Shown: positions 23,560 through 36,183 of the stretch, piece by piece
How the letters are laid out: every line of letters begins with the position of its first letter
Position numbering within the stretch: the stretch's first letter is position 1
Assembly (NCBI GenBank): GCA_032622095.1
Contig: CP136065.1
Coordinates: forward strand, 62,727,094 to 62,791,093
DNA: 64,000 nt
Source of the DNA: Siphonodentalium dalli
Taxonomy: Eukaryota; Mollusca; Scaphopoda; Gadilida; Siphonodentaliidae
Direction of reading: 5' to 3'
The notes under the pieces: generated by a model
The model's input: only the letters and a program-made list of their open reading frames with translations
Told to the model about the DNA's origin: nothing
The model's database searches: none
Made by a program: the position numbers and the translations under genes

Positions 23560-24155
23560 GCGATCCAGTTTATTACAAATCTGGGCGAAAAACGGGTAAA
23601 CTGAGTTTATCATGGCAAAGTCATTGGAATATAATTGAAAAACGTAGTAATGTCTCATTCTTAATTAAAGATCAATTAAGTGCCCGAACAGTCCGCTGTC
23701 ATGCCGACAATATTCGTAAAGCCGACACTGCATGGAAAATTCCACCCAAAGATACAATACGTCAATTGCGAAGACAGCGATTTGTTGTCAATAGTTCTAA
23801 CGAAGACCCAGAACAACCTGCGTCATCAGAATGGTCATCTAGTGACGAAATTCCACTTGCTCAGTTAATGAGGCGCAAATAGTTAAGAAGGAAAAATTCT
23901 TCAAGTGACGATGACATACCGAGATTGGAATGGGCCGATAGATTGCGCGCAAACGAGCAAAACATTAATAATTCAGATGCTTTTGCGGCCGAAACTGAAG
24001 AAATTGAAAATGTTGCCTCTGATAACATAAACCCATATGTACAAACAACTGTTTCTGACATGGATATCGACTTAAATTCGCGTTCATATGATGCATCTAC
24101 ACAAGCAGGCGTGAATGATATCCTTCGTGTTATAAGCACACGGGAAACAAAATAG
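23536..24155 (+). pseudogene. integrase C-terminal remnant
   Basis: In a frame shifted against gag the sequence reads FEIGDPVYYKSGRKTGKLSL then SWQSHWNIIEKRSNVSFLIK and CHADNIRKA. This is the small barrel (GPY/F-type) at the end of Ty3/Gypsy integrases. The frame continues through an in-frame TAG at 23880 to a stop at 24153. The tail is acidic and Ser-rich (SSDDDIPRLEWADRL). It follows gag directly, showing that most of pol was lost. Confidence 0.7.
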
Positions 24156-24414
24156 ACAATTTGTCCGACAGAATTAATATCAGGATTCCATTAAAGTCAT
24201 ACTTACCAGTATAAATGTGCAACAGTTATGCATCAGTAAATAATTATATATTGTAGTCCTGACGGAATAACAAACAATGTATAACAAAATCCTGAATGTT
24301 CACTTTCCGTATAACAAAGGAATAGAAATGATAAACAATTGAACTAAATAACACAAACATGATTTAAATCATAATCTTAATATTCATAGTCTACGCGTGT
24401 ATAACATAAATATA

Positions 24415-24834
24415 TCAAACATTGTGCCACTGCACGCTTAAATTAGTGCCGACAACACATGCAAACCTTTCTGTATACAAAGCATGAGGTTTACTTGATT
24501 TATGTATCTGGACAACGGGTCCAGGAATATCGTGTAAAGCTATTGAGATGGTAAATTTGCACATACAATTGAACTGACCAGCATGAGTATTGCATAGAGT
24601 CCATAACTCAGCTGACATGCGGGTTATGTAGGTTATTGTATCGGTAAGCACCGCGATGAGTTGCCAATTGCCTATACACACAGTACAACGTTCAATCGTA
24701 ATACTAATAAAAAATAGATTATCATTAATCGTCATTGCTGACCATGCATCCTTAGCATACAATTTGTGGTACCACAAAGCATTACCCAGATGGATTGAAT
24801 ATAGGTATAGCGGAATTTCGAGTGGTGTGCACAA
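24415..24834 (-). other. antisense open frame inside the LTR element
   Basis: A 139-codon minus-strand frame with several cysteines and no domain I know. It lies in the long stretch between integrase and the 3' LTR. Antisense frames occur in some LTR elements, but this may be chance. Confidence 0.25.
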
Positions 24835-26675
24835 CTCTCGGATTCCTGGTTTGACTTGAAATACGCAGGGATATTTAACCCTAGTGTTGGTAATGGAATG
24901 CTAAGCGTTATTAAATAAGAATGGTCGTTCGATGGATTATACCAAGCACAAGTATAATACTATTTTATTCACTCTGTAAACCGCATATTGAGTTTAGTTT
25001 ACAATGATAAATATGACAATATAATATAATATGATATAGATAGCCGAGAAGTACATGTATGTGGTATTTCATTACCACGTGATTGTTCATAAATAGCTGT
25101 GAATAGTTTAACGAAATCGCAATCATCTACTGGAATGGTGAACGCTAATTCACCCGATTTTAACAATAATTTCACACCAAAATAATTACACGATTGTTGA
25201 TTATAAATATCGTCGCGGCAGGCATGTTTTGTTATCGCACAGCAATTGTTTTCAGCGAAAATTACATTTTTTATGAAATTTTATGGCGTGATATACATAT
25301 ATCTAGCGATTCCCTTTAATGTCATGATTCAAGACATATTTTTTTTACTTCCTACGATCACATTTTATTGATCATAAACCCAATTCCCTTAATGTTCATA
25401 TCCCTCATTTATTGCATGACCATTTTTCTTTACATTTTATGGAAATGCTCTACGAACAGGTTCAAAATTTATGAAGATGCAAATTGCATTGGCGAGTCAC
25501 TGATTTTGTTTCATGATTCGTACTTTGGACATATTTTGGTTTCAAGATGCTTATTAGCTATTGTGGGTTTATTGTGTTCTTTTTACAAACACATTATTTA
25601 GATTTCGTGTCATTTATGTCGAACTAATGGGTTCGCCAAACACGATCAATGGTTGGTACTGTAAGTCAGGCTAATGACGTCACACGCGATGGACCATCCA
25701 ATATACACCGTGCTGACATACCAGACACGCAGACCGGACCAGACATTGGTGTTTCAACCACATCTAGCGACACCGCTGCTGACCTTCGACCGTTCCTGAC
25801 ACTGTCCTCACAAGATTATCGGACATAGCTATTCCACCGACTGTCCAAAATAAACACTCGTTGCTGCATTTCCTCGTTCGGCGTCTTGTATACAGTCGTT
25901 GTTTCAACGCTGACGCCGCCACAGCTCCTTAGATGATAACTAAATGAGGCATATGCTGCCAGATCGTTCATGAATATCGCTGACACGTTTGATAGACATT
26001 GGCATAACATAATTGACATTTGATCGCAACTGTACACTGCTGTTACATGTACACCGATCATTACACGTTACGTCATTGACTCCACGTCGCTTGCTGACTA
26101 AGACCAGCGATGTCACAGACGCTATCCTGTGAAGCTACATATACCTTCCCAACTGATGAATATATCGGTTACTACACATTCTCACGCCGCACGGACAATA
26201 ACATTTATCATCCTTAATTGTTGATGTCAATTAACTGTATCCTGCATGTGTGATTATTCTCTACTGCACACACCAGTGTTCTACATGGTGTTGATTATTC
26301 GACCTTGGATATAATCGTTTGCCGAATATTTATATTGGACACATATATCACATTATACCCGCCAAGCCAGAACTTCTCTACAATTCCTGGATAAATTAAC
26401 TATTCGCTGATAAACCAGTGCTCCAGTGACTTACTGTTCGATGCTAATCCAGTAACCTAGTGACATACTGCTTACCAGACTCGCCATGGATAAATAACTC
26501 TCGTTTCGTTTGCTGTTGAGTTTTTATGTATGAATATCCATGTGTTGATTTTTTTTAGGTTCGCCACTCGCGATTATACTCATAGATCCAACTATCTTCT
26601 GTACCCTCGGATTTTATAAAAAATTTAGTTCCCAATACTATATATAGTTTTGGGAACTCTTAAAGGAGGGGACTC
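24835..26675 (+). other. long non-coding 3' part of LTR element
   Basis: No recognisable gene. The part at 25640-26500 is richer in GC than its flanks. GGTTCGCCA-A-CGCGAT-type sequence occurs twice (about 25630 and 26570). It ends with the purine tract at 26661-26672. Confidence 0.5.
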
Positions 26676-27167
26676 TGTCCGATAGTACAGAAGATATCGG
26701 TTGATATATAATTATGTTCCCAGTTATTGCTATAACGTATTGTACAGATAAACACAGCACATCGAGATATAACTAATAGAATAGATACAATCATAATTAT
26801 CAAGATCATATTCTAAATTGGATGTAACATGTACTACCATCTTATATGTTGGAAGTATCAGACCACGATCGTTCCACCATACCGATGGCACGATACACGT
26901 CACATGGTAGGTGTATCATATACATCATACCTTATTAGGATGCATGATATTATACACGATACGTTGTAATAACTACTGGCGTCGAGAGATACGAAGAACG
27001 ACTCTATCTCCATCAGCCGATCAGACTAGACCTCTTTTACCGATGCTCCTGCTGTGTTTATCACTATGACTTATACACATATAAAGTTATCAAAAGCTAC
27101 GGACAGTTATTGTTATCAATGTTTCCGACACGGCCAATTCAACATCTAAACCCTAGACACCGGGACA
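26676..27167 (+). repeat. 3' LTR
   Basis: 492 bp, 99% identical to the 5' LTR, followed by the CTCT duplication and the resumed SINE tail. Confidence 0.95.
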
Positions 27168-27171
27168 CTCT

Positions 27172-27616
27172 AAGTGCTTGGACTTGGACGCATATATAAT
27201 TTTTGCGAACCGCTCTGCAGGCTAGACAAGTTTATGGTTAATTAAACATATTAAAAGTGTCTACTATTTATGATAAAATCGGAAATGAGTCGGAATTTCT
27301 ATTAAATTTATCGGGGTGAGAGCAAGCTATGGTCGCCATTCCATTGAGGGAACACTCTGCTTTGCGAAATTATGTTTTGGATAGTGGATATCACAATTTC
27401 ACTGGGAGATATATAGCTTCATCTGAGGAAAGATATATTCATTTATCAAAACCGCAATTCTCGGGTTTGGTGATACGCTCGGGTTTGGTGATACCACGTA
27501 CACGGGGCTGAATATGCAACATGACAAATTATGAGGAATTAATTGAGCATAATATTTATCAATGGCACCCACGCGCCTTGATTAATTTGCTTCGATATTG
27601 GGAACGACCCATGTTG
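27172..27616. other. no gene seen
   Basis: Short remainder of the broken SINE tail and then AT-rich DNA; the 60-codon frame at 27329 has no recognised content. Confidence 0.4.
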
Positions 27617-27617
27617 T

Positions 27618-28000
27618 GGAAGTGGTAGCCCAGTGGTTATAGTGTCTGACTTGTAATGGTGTCAACGCGCCCTGCCGGTGGAATATCGTCTTCGCAACAG
27701 TGGCTTGGCCGGATTAAGCGGTGTGTGTGCTATATATAGCCACACGCTGTTTCAAATCTCGCGCCAGGTTGTGACCCTTGGGCAAGGTCACTTTTACTGT
27801 GCTCGCTTCGTCATACCTAGACGAGAAACAGGTACCTGGTTGTTGTGCGTCCGTAAGCCACTCCAGTGAAGCGCATGTAAAATGGCAGCAGGCACAAGAC
27901 TCGGCATTACTCATAAAAACAGCTGGGGTAATAATGTAAGCACCTAGAGCTACATCAGGGATTAAGCGCTCTATAAATGATATACGTTATTATTATGTTT
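27618..28000 (+). mobile_element. tRNA-derived SINE, near full length
   Basis: Starts GGAAGTGGTAGCCCAGTGG (A-box TAGCCCAGTGG), continues with a tRNA-related head of about 75 bases, a body (CAGGTTGTGACCCTTGGGCA) and a tail AGCTACATCAGGGATTAAGC followed by CGTTATTATTATGTTT. The tail has the same GCGCTTA theme as the LINE 3' end at 4842, suggesting LINE-dependent copying. The tail region (27950-28015) is an inverted copy of 22095-22181. Confidence 0.8.
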
Positions 28001-28233
28001 AGTGAGAACGCATTCACAAATATTCACGCTCAGTCTAAGTGTTTTAAAATAACAAACAATATCAATTGGATATATCGGACCAAAATAGGTTAAGCTAGTT
28101 GGACTATCCTACCATCATTTAGTGCAAAATGTGTTGCATTTTTTGGATATTTCTTTCAAGTTTTGGATTGAGATGACCACCAGTTAGAAACGTTCTAATT
28201 ATTATCCATATCAGAACATATGTAATGTTACAG

Positions 28234-28447
28234 ACAACTTCTAGAACAGAAACAACAACGCCACCAAAGTCACCACAACCAACAACAGCTACAACAGCAA
28301 CAGACCCACCACCAACAACAGCACCATCAGCAACAACTACATCGACTACGGAAGGAACGACGACCATGACACCCGTCACCGGCACGACAACAGAGATGCC
28401 TTTTTGTCCAGTGTTGCCGACGCCAACAGTCACCCAAACGTTCAGAG
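28234..28447 (+). CDS. Thr/Pro-rich linker exon, fibrinogen-related gene copy B exon 2
   Basis: A 214-base exon with acceptor ATGTTACAG (phase 0) and donor TTCAGAG/GTAACA (phase 1). It encodes about 71 residues rich in Thr and Pro (TTATTATDPPPTTAP, TTTSTTEGTTTM), then GTTTEMP, LPTPTVTQTF and R. It is paralogous to 5777-5969 in its second half. The composition predicts an extended O-glycosylated spacer between the PAN-like and fibrinogen modules. The phases match exon 1 at 17573 and exon 3 at 59119, giving the joined residues T-F-R-D-C-K-D. The polypyrimidine tract before the acceptor is weak, so the left boundary is the less certain one. Confidence 0.65.
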
Positions 28448-29110
28448 GTAACAACTATATTATCCTCAGACGTTTCGACGTACTGGTGCTATCGGAAAGA
28501 CATGTGTCCGTCATGGACTCGGCCATTTCCGTTTTCACTTGCAAATTACTTCTCACGTAAAAGACACCATATATGCCGGACTTTTTCAATCACGTGATTG
28601 ATGATGTACATAACATGTACTACCGGGAAATATGTATGTTGACTGGATGACCCGTGTCTTAAATTTGAACCAATCATTTCTATTTATTACTGTTTATCAT
28701 TATTTAATGAATTATAAATTTTTACAGCAATGCAGTGAATAAATTCTGCACCACATACACTGTACATGTATATAATTATACGTCAACGAGTCAAGATCGT
28801 CGTCTTAATACGAGGTCCGTGTATTGTGGCATTGCGCGAATACGGTTTCGATAATCCGAGAGCGATAGAGAGAAAGAGAGAGAGAGTGTGAAAGAGAGAG
28901 AGAGTGAGTGAGAGAGGGAGAAAGAGAGGGAGAGAGAGAGTGAGAGAGAGAGGTTTGACACAATATACATTCGATACAAAACAAGAAAAACAACATTTCG
29001 GTTCAGCGGGGAAATCACTTGCACGAATGCGTCACTATATCACGGAGGAGAAAAAGCGGTTCATGCAAATGGAATCTAGCCGCGTCACATGAAGTGATCT
29101 ATGAGAAACG
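28448..29110 (+). other. start of intron 2 of copy B, with GA-rich microsatellite
   Basis: Intron DNA. A purine-rich GA microsatellite runs at 28858-28952. Apparent Leu/Ser-rich frames across it on the minus strand are repeat artefacts. Confidence 0.6.
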
Positions 29111-29114
29111 GCCA

Positions 29115-29385
29115 TTATCTAAAATAAACTTCTTCTACCGCCAAGAATATTTTGGAATTTAATTTGTTTGGAAGTTCGTGAGATCCGTACAATAGAACAT
29201 CGGTTGTTATCATACTTACGGGTAAGTTACTTAGAAGTTCTGATCTAATTCTGGCGTAAAGAGGGCATCGGAAGAAGAAATGGTAAGCTGATTCAGTTTC
29301 AAAACTACCACATTGACACAAGGTCACGGTTCAGGTTGCTACAACCTAATCTAATACGAGTATGATATATTTGGACTTTCCTGGA
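29115..29385 (-). pseudogene. LINE C-terminal zinc-finger-like fragment
   Basis: The minus strand reads HTRIRLGCSNLNRDL, then after a one-base frame change TLCQCGSFETESAYHFFFRC and PLYARIRSELL. The HTRLRLG..LN....C.CG....HFLL.CPLY.. pattern is the segment at the C-terminus of many non-LTR retrotransposon proteins. The frame break and lack of any palm motifs show it is a relic. Confidence 0.7.
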
Positions 29386-29797
29386 ATAACACTGGAGATA
29401 CAAATTTGCAACTTTCGCACGGTCATTGTTTAATTTACGCGTAAATTCTTACCTTTTTTTACGACGTGAAAAAGTTTGGTTAGTCGCATCATGTCATATT
29501 TACATAGCCCGCCCGTGTTACACTATGACATACTTTCTGGCTTTATGTTTCTCTCCAGAAGAGAGAGGAGACGTGGGTTGAGTCTGTTCTAGTTGTTGTT
29601 GTTGTTGTTGTTGTTGGAATTTGTTCTTCCCACTTGCTATGTTTGTTAATGATGGCCATTGCTTTGTTTGTAAAATCGTCCATCTTTGCCGAGTATCTTT
29701 CTTTACTGCTGCTTCCCCATCTTCGGTGGTAGCAGGGGTGGTCTTTCCTGCTCATCTTTGTTGGTGCAGTCGAGGGACACTGGACATTTAATTATCG
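29386..29797. other. no gene seen; GTT microsatellite
   Basis: Contains a short GTT run at about 29592-29616. Nothing else recognised. Confidence 0.4.
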
Positions 29798-29867
29798 CAG
29801 GAGAGTAGACGGGCGCGAAGCGCCCGGGATGGTCGAAAAGATCGAGTGATCTTCTCCTTCACCCCAC
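29798..29867. repeat. 64-bp double-hairpin repeat, copy 2, with 9-bp flanking duplication
   Basis: The core 29803-29866 matches 19228-19291 at 63 of 64 bases. TAATTATCG occurs immediately on both sides (29789-29797 and 29868-29876), which looks like a target-site duplication. Confidence 0.65.
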
Positions 29868-29876
29868 TAATTATCG

Positions 29877-31490
29877 GACAGCCTTCGGTTAGATATATAT
29901 ACCAGTGTTAATTATGTTTTCACAGTATTATAGCGAACCCACTAGCTTGACTCAATTTTGTTTCATTGTCTGCACATAATGTGCGACGTATGTAATTTCA
30001 AACTAGTCAAATTCAGTTAACACCATCCTCTGTATGCGTCCTTTTTTTGTTCCCTGGAACCTATAAAATAGCCACAAGCTGCGAGTGAAGCCCCGTGGTA
30101 TACTCCCTGAATTAATAGGTACACCAAGTGTCCCATTATATAGCTCTACACGGATTATATCCCATAAAATTGTATTTCCTCTTGTGGGTTTCGTTAAAAG
30201 CCGTATTAATTTTCAATAATAGATACAATTTAACTTTTTCAGAAACTTTATTAGATACCTTGAAATGGATACCGATTTTCTCGATATATCGAATAATCCA
30301 AAATCCATTCGGTTTAGATCGATATTCAAAACGATATCGAATAAACTGTATATTATCGAAATATCGTGCAGCCATAGCCCCGCGCTGTGCCCGCGATAAT
30401 GTTTGCTGAGAAGCATTTTCAGATATTGTCCGCGATGGTGTCCGCGGATATAACTTCTCAGCGCCGGGTGCTGTCAATATAATTTAAAAACGCGATGACA
30501 GCTGTAAATACACAATTTAAAGTGCATAAAGTTACCGCGAGGGTGATATAAAACACAGCATTAACACAAGGAAAGTTCGATTTGAGCGCATGTTTAAGTG
30601 CGATCATTGTTTTATGTTATTGTTATAAGACGAATATTGGAAATTGAGACCAAGTAGTGATTGTATATATGAATAGCAAACACGAGAGGTTGCACGAGAG
30701 TAGAAACAAACTAAGGTATGATATGTTCCGGTCTTTCAAGAGGACAGTTTTTCTCCACGAGGGGCTGAGTTACAAGAGCGTCGAGATGAACTAACATATA
30801 TGATTACGTGTTTGCTTATGTGAACGGTTCCGTTGACGGCATTATCCCAAAGATCACAATAACAAGAGAAAATGAAATAATACTTACAACGGCTCCACTT
30901 CGAAAACAACGTTCACTAAGCAATTTGGTCGCATTCAAGTTTTGACAAAGACTCGAATTATACGCACCCGCGTCTAACTATACGCACCCTGAAAGTATGG
31001 CCGCATACATGCATGAGTGTGCAATTATTTTACCCTGTTACCAGGCGGGGGTTACAAGCAGGGCGGTAGGATAGTTATTGGCGAAGTACAAGTGTAGCCA
31101 GTGTTCGACGCGTTCCGACGAACCAGCTCTCAGAAGGAGAATGCTATATTATCCGACCATGCACTGACTACACTCTGCATGTTCTCACAGGATATATGGC
31201 ATTGTGTTAACAAACTGACAATTATTTCGGCCATATTCGAAAAAGGTAGCAAATAATAATGGCGCTTTCATATAGAGCTTAACCTTATTCTAAGACTCTT
31301 TTAAACATTACACCATTAGCAAACCAATGAACCGACTGCAGCTATTATACTGTGTACATGTGATGCTCTAGTTTGATCAGAACGTCATGTGATACTCACC
31401 AGTATGACACGCTGACTGGTACTGGTACTAGCTTAACTCATGAGTGGTGCGAAGCCTACACAGAACGAGCGACATTGCATGTCGCTCAAA
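29877..31490. other. no gene seen
   Basis: No recognised exon or repeat. 30230-30475 has TATCGA-rich sequence and a GC-richer end, with overlapping unsupported frames on the minus strand. Confidence 0.4.
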
Positions 31491-31493
31491 TCG

Positions 31494-31612
31494 TCCAAGC
31501 CACTGTTGTGTGAAAACTCAGAATAAACCACCGGCGGGATGCGAACTCATCTCGCTGTGTTGACAGAGAAGAGACAAGTCAGACACGCTAACCACTGGAT
31601 CACCGAGCTCCG
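31494..31612 (-). mobile_element. SINE head fragment
   Basis: In reverse complement it reads GGTGATCCAGTGGTTAGCGT, GTCTGACTTGT, GAGTTCGCATCCCGCCGGTG and CACAACAGTGGCTTGG, matching the tRNA-like head of the SINEs at 5219-5428 and 27618-28000. The remainder of the SINE is missing. Confidence 0.75.
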
Positions 31613-33420
31613 CGTGACATATTTTCGATTTACAGAAGAGACAAAAACAATACCCAAGTTCGAAACAGTTGGAGTCTACTCATAGGAGGTTTACGCTTAG
31701 TAGGGAATCGCGCTAAATTAAATATTAAGTTTGGTTCACAAACTGAAGAATCGACAGGCGTCCAGAACCTTTCGTACTGAACTGTTGAACAAAAACATCC
31801 AAGTTCGAAGAAATTGGAGTCTACTTTTAGGACGCTCATGCTTAGTAGACAATCGCACTATTTAAAAAATAATGGTTACCGAACTGAAGAATCGGCAGGC
31901 GCCCAGAACCTTCGGTGCTGAACTATTGGCGTTAATCCATCAAGACTATACATGCCTAGCATATCCATATAACGTACGCGAACCACCCATGCAGTGGAAC
32001 GATTATAGCTTATGGAAAGGAATTGAAAGTTAATTATTAATGATGTTCGTCACCAAGAAGTCTGAACGTATCGTTGTGTGACGAGTCCGTCACCAGGTCA
32101 TGCGATGTGCTGTACTAATATCACCCCACCCGGGTGCAGGGCGTTTTGGCACCTGGTTTTCGGCACCTGAGTTTTCGGCAATTGGTTGTTTCGGCCCAAT
32201 CACTTGGACCTTTCGTCACTTCATGCATCGCGGACCGTTCGGCACATGGGTTATTTTTTTAATTTTGGCATTACTTCTTGTGCACAGATAGATAGATCTC
32301 TAGATACGCCCATTGGGGTGACTTAATCATAAACTGATCACAGTCATCTTATTCAGCGCGTCATTGACATTCGTTCATGAATTGAAGCGAATAATTTTCC
32401 GACACCTTGTGTTCCCTTTATGAGTTACACTGTACGTCCTCACGTTATTGTGAAAAACTATAAACAAATTTACATGATGCCATGGTTGCATGCTTGTGAA
32501 TGGCATACAACAGTCAATCATAATGCGTGTTTTATCGACAAATATTCAACTTTGAATTTGTAAAGATACTTGAGAAATTGTACACGGTGCTGATCAAGTT
32601 AGATTTGATAATAGCTGCCTCATAATTAGGTATAGTCACTTGCTGCGACACATTGTTAGTAAATCGATAGGCACCAATAGAGACACCAATGGATCTTTTG
32701 ACGTCCGTTTAAAATCTTTGATCGTGTACCCTTCGAATTATACAACGATGAGGACGCCTCCTTCAAAAAATAAATTGAATCCATATGTTTTTACCATATA
32801 GTTTGGAGGCATACATCAAGCGCCGTGGTGATACTTGACACAACTTTAGTTCATGATGAATTCTTTTGATGCTGCGGCACACGTTTAGGTCGATTGTGCT
32901 TGGTCTCTCAGCTACCACCATGCATATCAGTGTGTGTGATGACACGACACCTCTGCACCACAGGACTTAATTGTACTTCTGTATCGTGTTGCTAACTATA
33001 TATGGTGGCCCGACGGCATGACGTCTCGTCGCCTGATTTTACGTGTTCACTCTATTACTTTCTAGAATTTTGCTCTATTCTTTTTGAAATACTAATTCAC
33101 ACGTATGTAAATACTTACCCAATTGATTACATTGAAACTGGTTTAGAGACATTGTGTATTTAACAGGAAATTCAATAACTTGAGGAAAAACAAGCATTAC
33201 CCTAAACTATATTTAAAAAGATTACGAACATCTCAAATCTACACTGACATTGGATGTTTCTATTCTTCATATTTGTTCCAAACACCGTAAACAGAAAAAC
33301 ATTAAAACGCATACATTTCGTTCATATATACCATGACCATCGCATAAAAAGCATGTTATCATAACGATCTACAATATTTATTTTATCCAAGCAAGAGCCT
33401 GATTGTGTTACAGAAGACAG
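31613..33420. other. no gene seen
   Basis: A diverged direct duplication lies at about 31650-31930 (AAGTTCGAA-AATTGGAGTCTAC and GCAGGCG-CCAGAACCTT each occur twice). Otherwise nothing recognised. Confidence 0.4.
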
Positions 33421-33424
33421 CACA

Positions 33425-33720
33425 ATGCTGCTGGCTAATCACACACAAATGACATAAACGCTCTTTATTAGTCCCATATCAGGAATTCACCAACAAAGAA
33501 CGCTCTTTATGTTTACCATCATAATATAAACAAACACCAGAAAAGTAACTTTTTATGCTTTTGTTTACATAACAATGGTCAAACATATGACAATAACATA
33601 CTGTTCATGTGATATTTTTTATTTGTATACGGACAAAGTCTGTCTACATTTTGATGTTCTTTCTGTTTGTGGCGGTTTTTGACGGGTGGAAATATTTTCA
33701 CAGAATACCCACCGCCAAGG
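33425..33720 (+). repeat. dispersed 300-bp repeat, copy 1
   Basis: Matches the reverse complement of 51085-51375: AAACGCTCTTTATTA, CATATCAGGAA, GCTCTTTATGTTTACCAT, TTTTGTTTACATAACA, GACAATAACATACTGTT and GGCGGTTTTTGA are shared in order. Confidence 0.75.
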
Positions 33721-34485
33721 CCAACCGTACCTTTAATGTTTCCATGGCTGGGCGGCTAATTTCCAATTATCGTCTACTATACTCATGTCTTGAAGTATAT
33801 ACATACGGATATATCTGATGCATGTAATTTCAAATATAAATGCAAATATAACCACATAACAGTAAATAAATTTGTACTGTACTAATACGCCGACAGTAAA
33901 GCATAAATAAGTATGATTAATTAACTATATTAGCTGTGTATTGTACCCGTTATGTTTACTTGATTTGTTTGTCAAATCGAATACATATCACGTCCAGCCA
34001 ATACGCCAAGGATTCGATAGCAAACAATATGTAATCGGGGTTCACGATTGGATGGCTAGTGGCATCTAATCGCGAGCACGGGTAGCACGTGATGTTCGAT
34101 TGAATATCAGAATGTAGGGTATTATATAATGCCATATCCCATATGTCAAATATAACGAATTATCGAAATATTAAATACAACGAAAAAGCAAAATAGGAAA
34201 ATACAGCGAAATAGCAGAATAAAAAATGCAGCGAAATGGCGAAATAGAGCGAAATATTAAATTATTTTTATTAACTAGATAACGGAGATATTTGAAGAAG
34301 TGTTTTGACGAAATAACGGAAACATTTGAAGAAGTGTTTTATAGAGCGTAACCCAAACCTCCCCAAAGCCCACCCACCATATAGAAGAATTTGACTTATA
34401 TTTCACCAGAGTTGATCTATTGTGGTGTTGCAATTTCTCATACAAATCACCGTTATTTCGTAAAGGTACATTCTTTATAGAGTTA
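33721..34485. other. no gene seen
   Basis: AT-rich; 34150-34320 is built of short GAAATA/GCGAAATA-like words. No gene recognised. Confidence 0.4.
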
Positions 34486-36147
34486 CTAGCAGATTAGCCC
34501 GCCACTGGCGGGATTGGTCCCATGGCTTTGGTCGATCCATTAATTTTTTTTTCAAGGTAACCCCGTACAGGCACGACAAAATAACAGATTAGCCTGCCAC
34601 TGGCGGGATTGGTCCCATGGCTTTGGTCGATCCATTTTTTTTTTCAAGGTACCCGTCCCGAGTTGACCATTTTTGATAAATACATTCACCAGAATGTGAT
34701 AAAGGCGAATATTTGTATAATTGAAGATCTACTATACTCCAACTGTCACATTGTAGAAATATCACGGACATGTCACATTTGAATAAGTTAACTAATACTG
34801 AAGTTATCAATCAGAAACCATCTCGGACGAACGGACGGACAGACAGACATGCTGATTATATATTCATTTTTTTTATGAAACGACTCAGTTCTGGTAATCG
34901 GGCTCACGGAACCACAAATCAACTGTCCACATTACATTGAACGTTCGGCCCATTTCGCAACAACGAAATAGCGCATAATGATATGTTGGTCACGTTGCCT
35001 ATATATCGCGGCGTTGCGAACACTTTTGGGTTTTGTTATAATAACTAATAGATTGTCATGATATTGAAGCATTTGGGGAATGATATGTACATGTCAGCTT
35101 ATATCTGCACATTCCGTATACAATTCGCTTAATTTTGGTGTGATTCATATTCTTGTCGAAATAATTTGACCGATTAGGATGCATTTTAAGAGAATCGAGT
35201 GGAGAAAACTTGGTAACGTTTTCATCAGAAACGCGAATTCTACCATCACATGTTTCTGTATGATGTAGGCGAAGTAACTCTAAAATTTCGGCAAGTATTT
35301 AACCCATCGATTCCAAGGACGATGACAGGGGGAATGATGAAGGAGTGCTCGGACGTTCTCAGATGCGGTGCGATGACACTTCTCGTGGTTTTTTACCCTT
35401 AGATAGGCAGTGTGGGCTCAATCGACCGAGCCGTGTTCGAGTCTATAAAGGATATATATACACACAAATAATTTACGGAAGTTTCAAAATATATAGGAGA
35501 CTAGCAGATTAGCCCGTCTCTGGCGGGATTGGTCCCATGGCTTTGGTCAATCCATTAATTTTCGTTTTTCAAGGTAACCCCGTACGTCGATGCCACCACT
35601 GATGCCCGAAATATCGCCCAAGGTCATTTGCGGGTACCCGTGTCAAGGTAATGTTGGGTGGACAAAATAACCCGACAAAAATATTTCCCGTCCCGAGTTG
35701 ACCATACATAACAAATTTCACATCGATGTCACCGCTGACTACCGAGATATCACCAAGGTCATTTGTGGATACCCGTTTCAAGGTCAAGGTTACATCAGGC
35801 GGACAAACTGACCCGATGAAAATCTCCCCCGTCCCTTGAAACCCCTAAGTACGAAATTTCGTCTCGATATCCCCAGTTTGCTAGCGAGACGGTCAAATTC
35901 CGTATTTTCACTAAAGTAGATAAACGCTCTTGAATAGCGACGCCTTATATACAAACGCTCATTAATTATCACGCGATTAACCCATCAATCCCAATTGAGG
36001 TGGCCGTTGAAGGGTTTACGGTGGCAGTTGAAGGGTGAATGCGTGTTCGGACGTTCTCAGAAGCGGTGCGATGACACTTCTCTTGGCTTTTTACCCTTAG
36101 ATAGGAAGTTTGGGCTCAATCGGTCGAGCCGTTTTCGAGTCTATAAA

Positions 36148-36183
<36 letters not shown>

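Larger units (their letters stand above)
22182..27167 (+). mobile_element. LTR retrotransposon, internally deleted (Ty3/Gypsy-like)
   Basis: A 4986-bp element with 492-bp LTRs, a 4-bp target duplication CTCT (22178-22181 and 27168-27171) and a purine tract AAAGGAGGGGA just before the 3' LTR. It keeps gag and the integrase C-terminus, but protease, reverse transcriptase, RNase H and integrase core are absent. It therefore cannot move by itself. About 2.5 kb between the last coding sequence and the 3' LTR is non-coding or unrecognised. LTR identity of 99% implies recent insertion. Confidence 0.9.

Noticed and set aside
25368-25601. Membrane protein frame in the LTR element
   Set aside because: The hydrophobic residues come from very T-rich DNA and no env-like features are visible.
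28119-28454. Val/Gly-rich minus-strand frame of 111 codons
   Set aside because: Shadow of the Thr-rich linker exon on the opposite strand.
28791-29024. Leu/Ser-rich 77-codon minus frame
   Set aside because: Produced by the GA/CT microsatellite.
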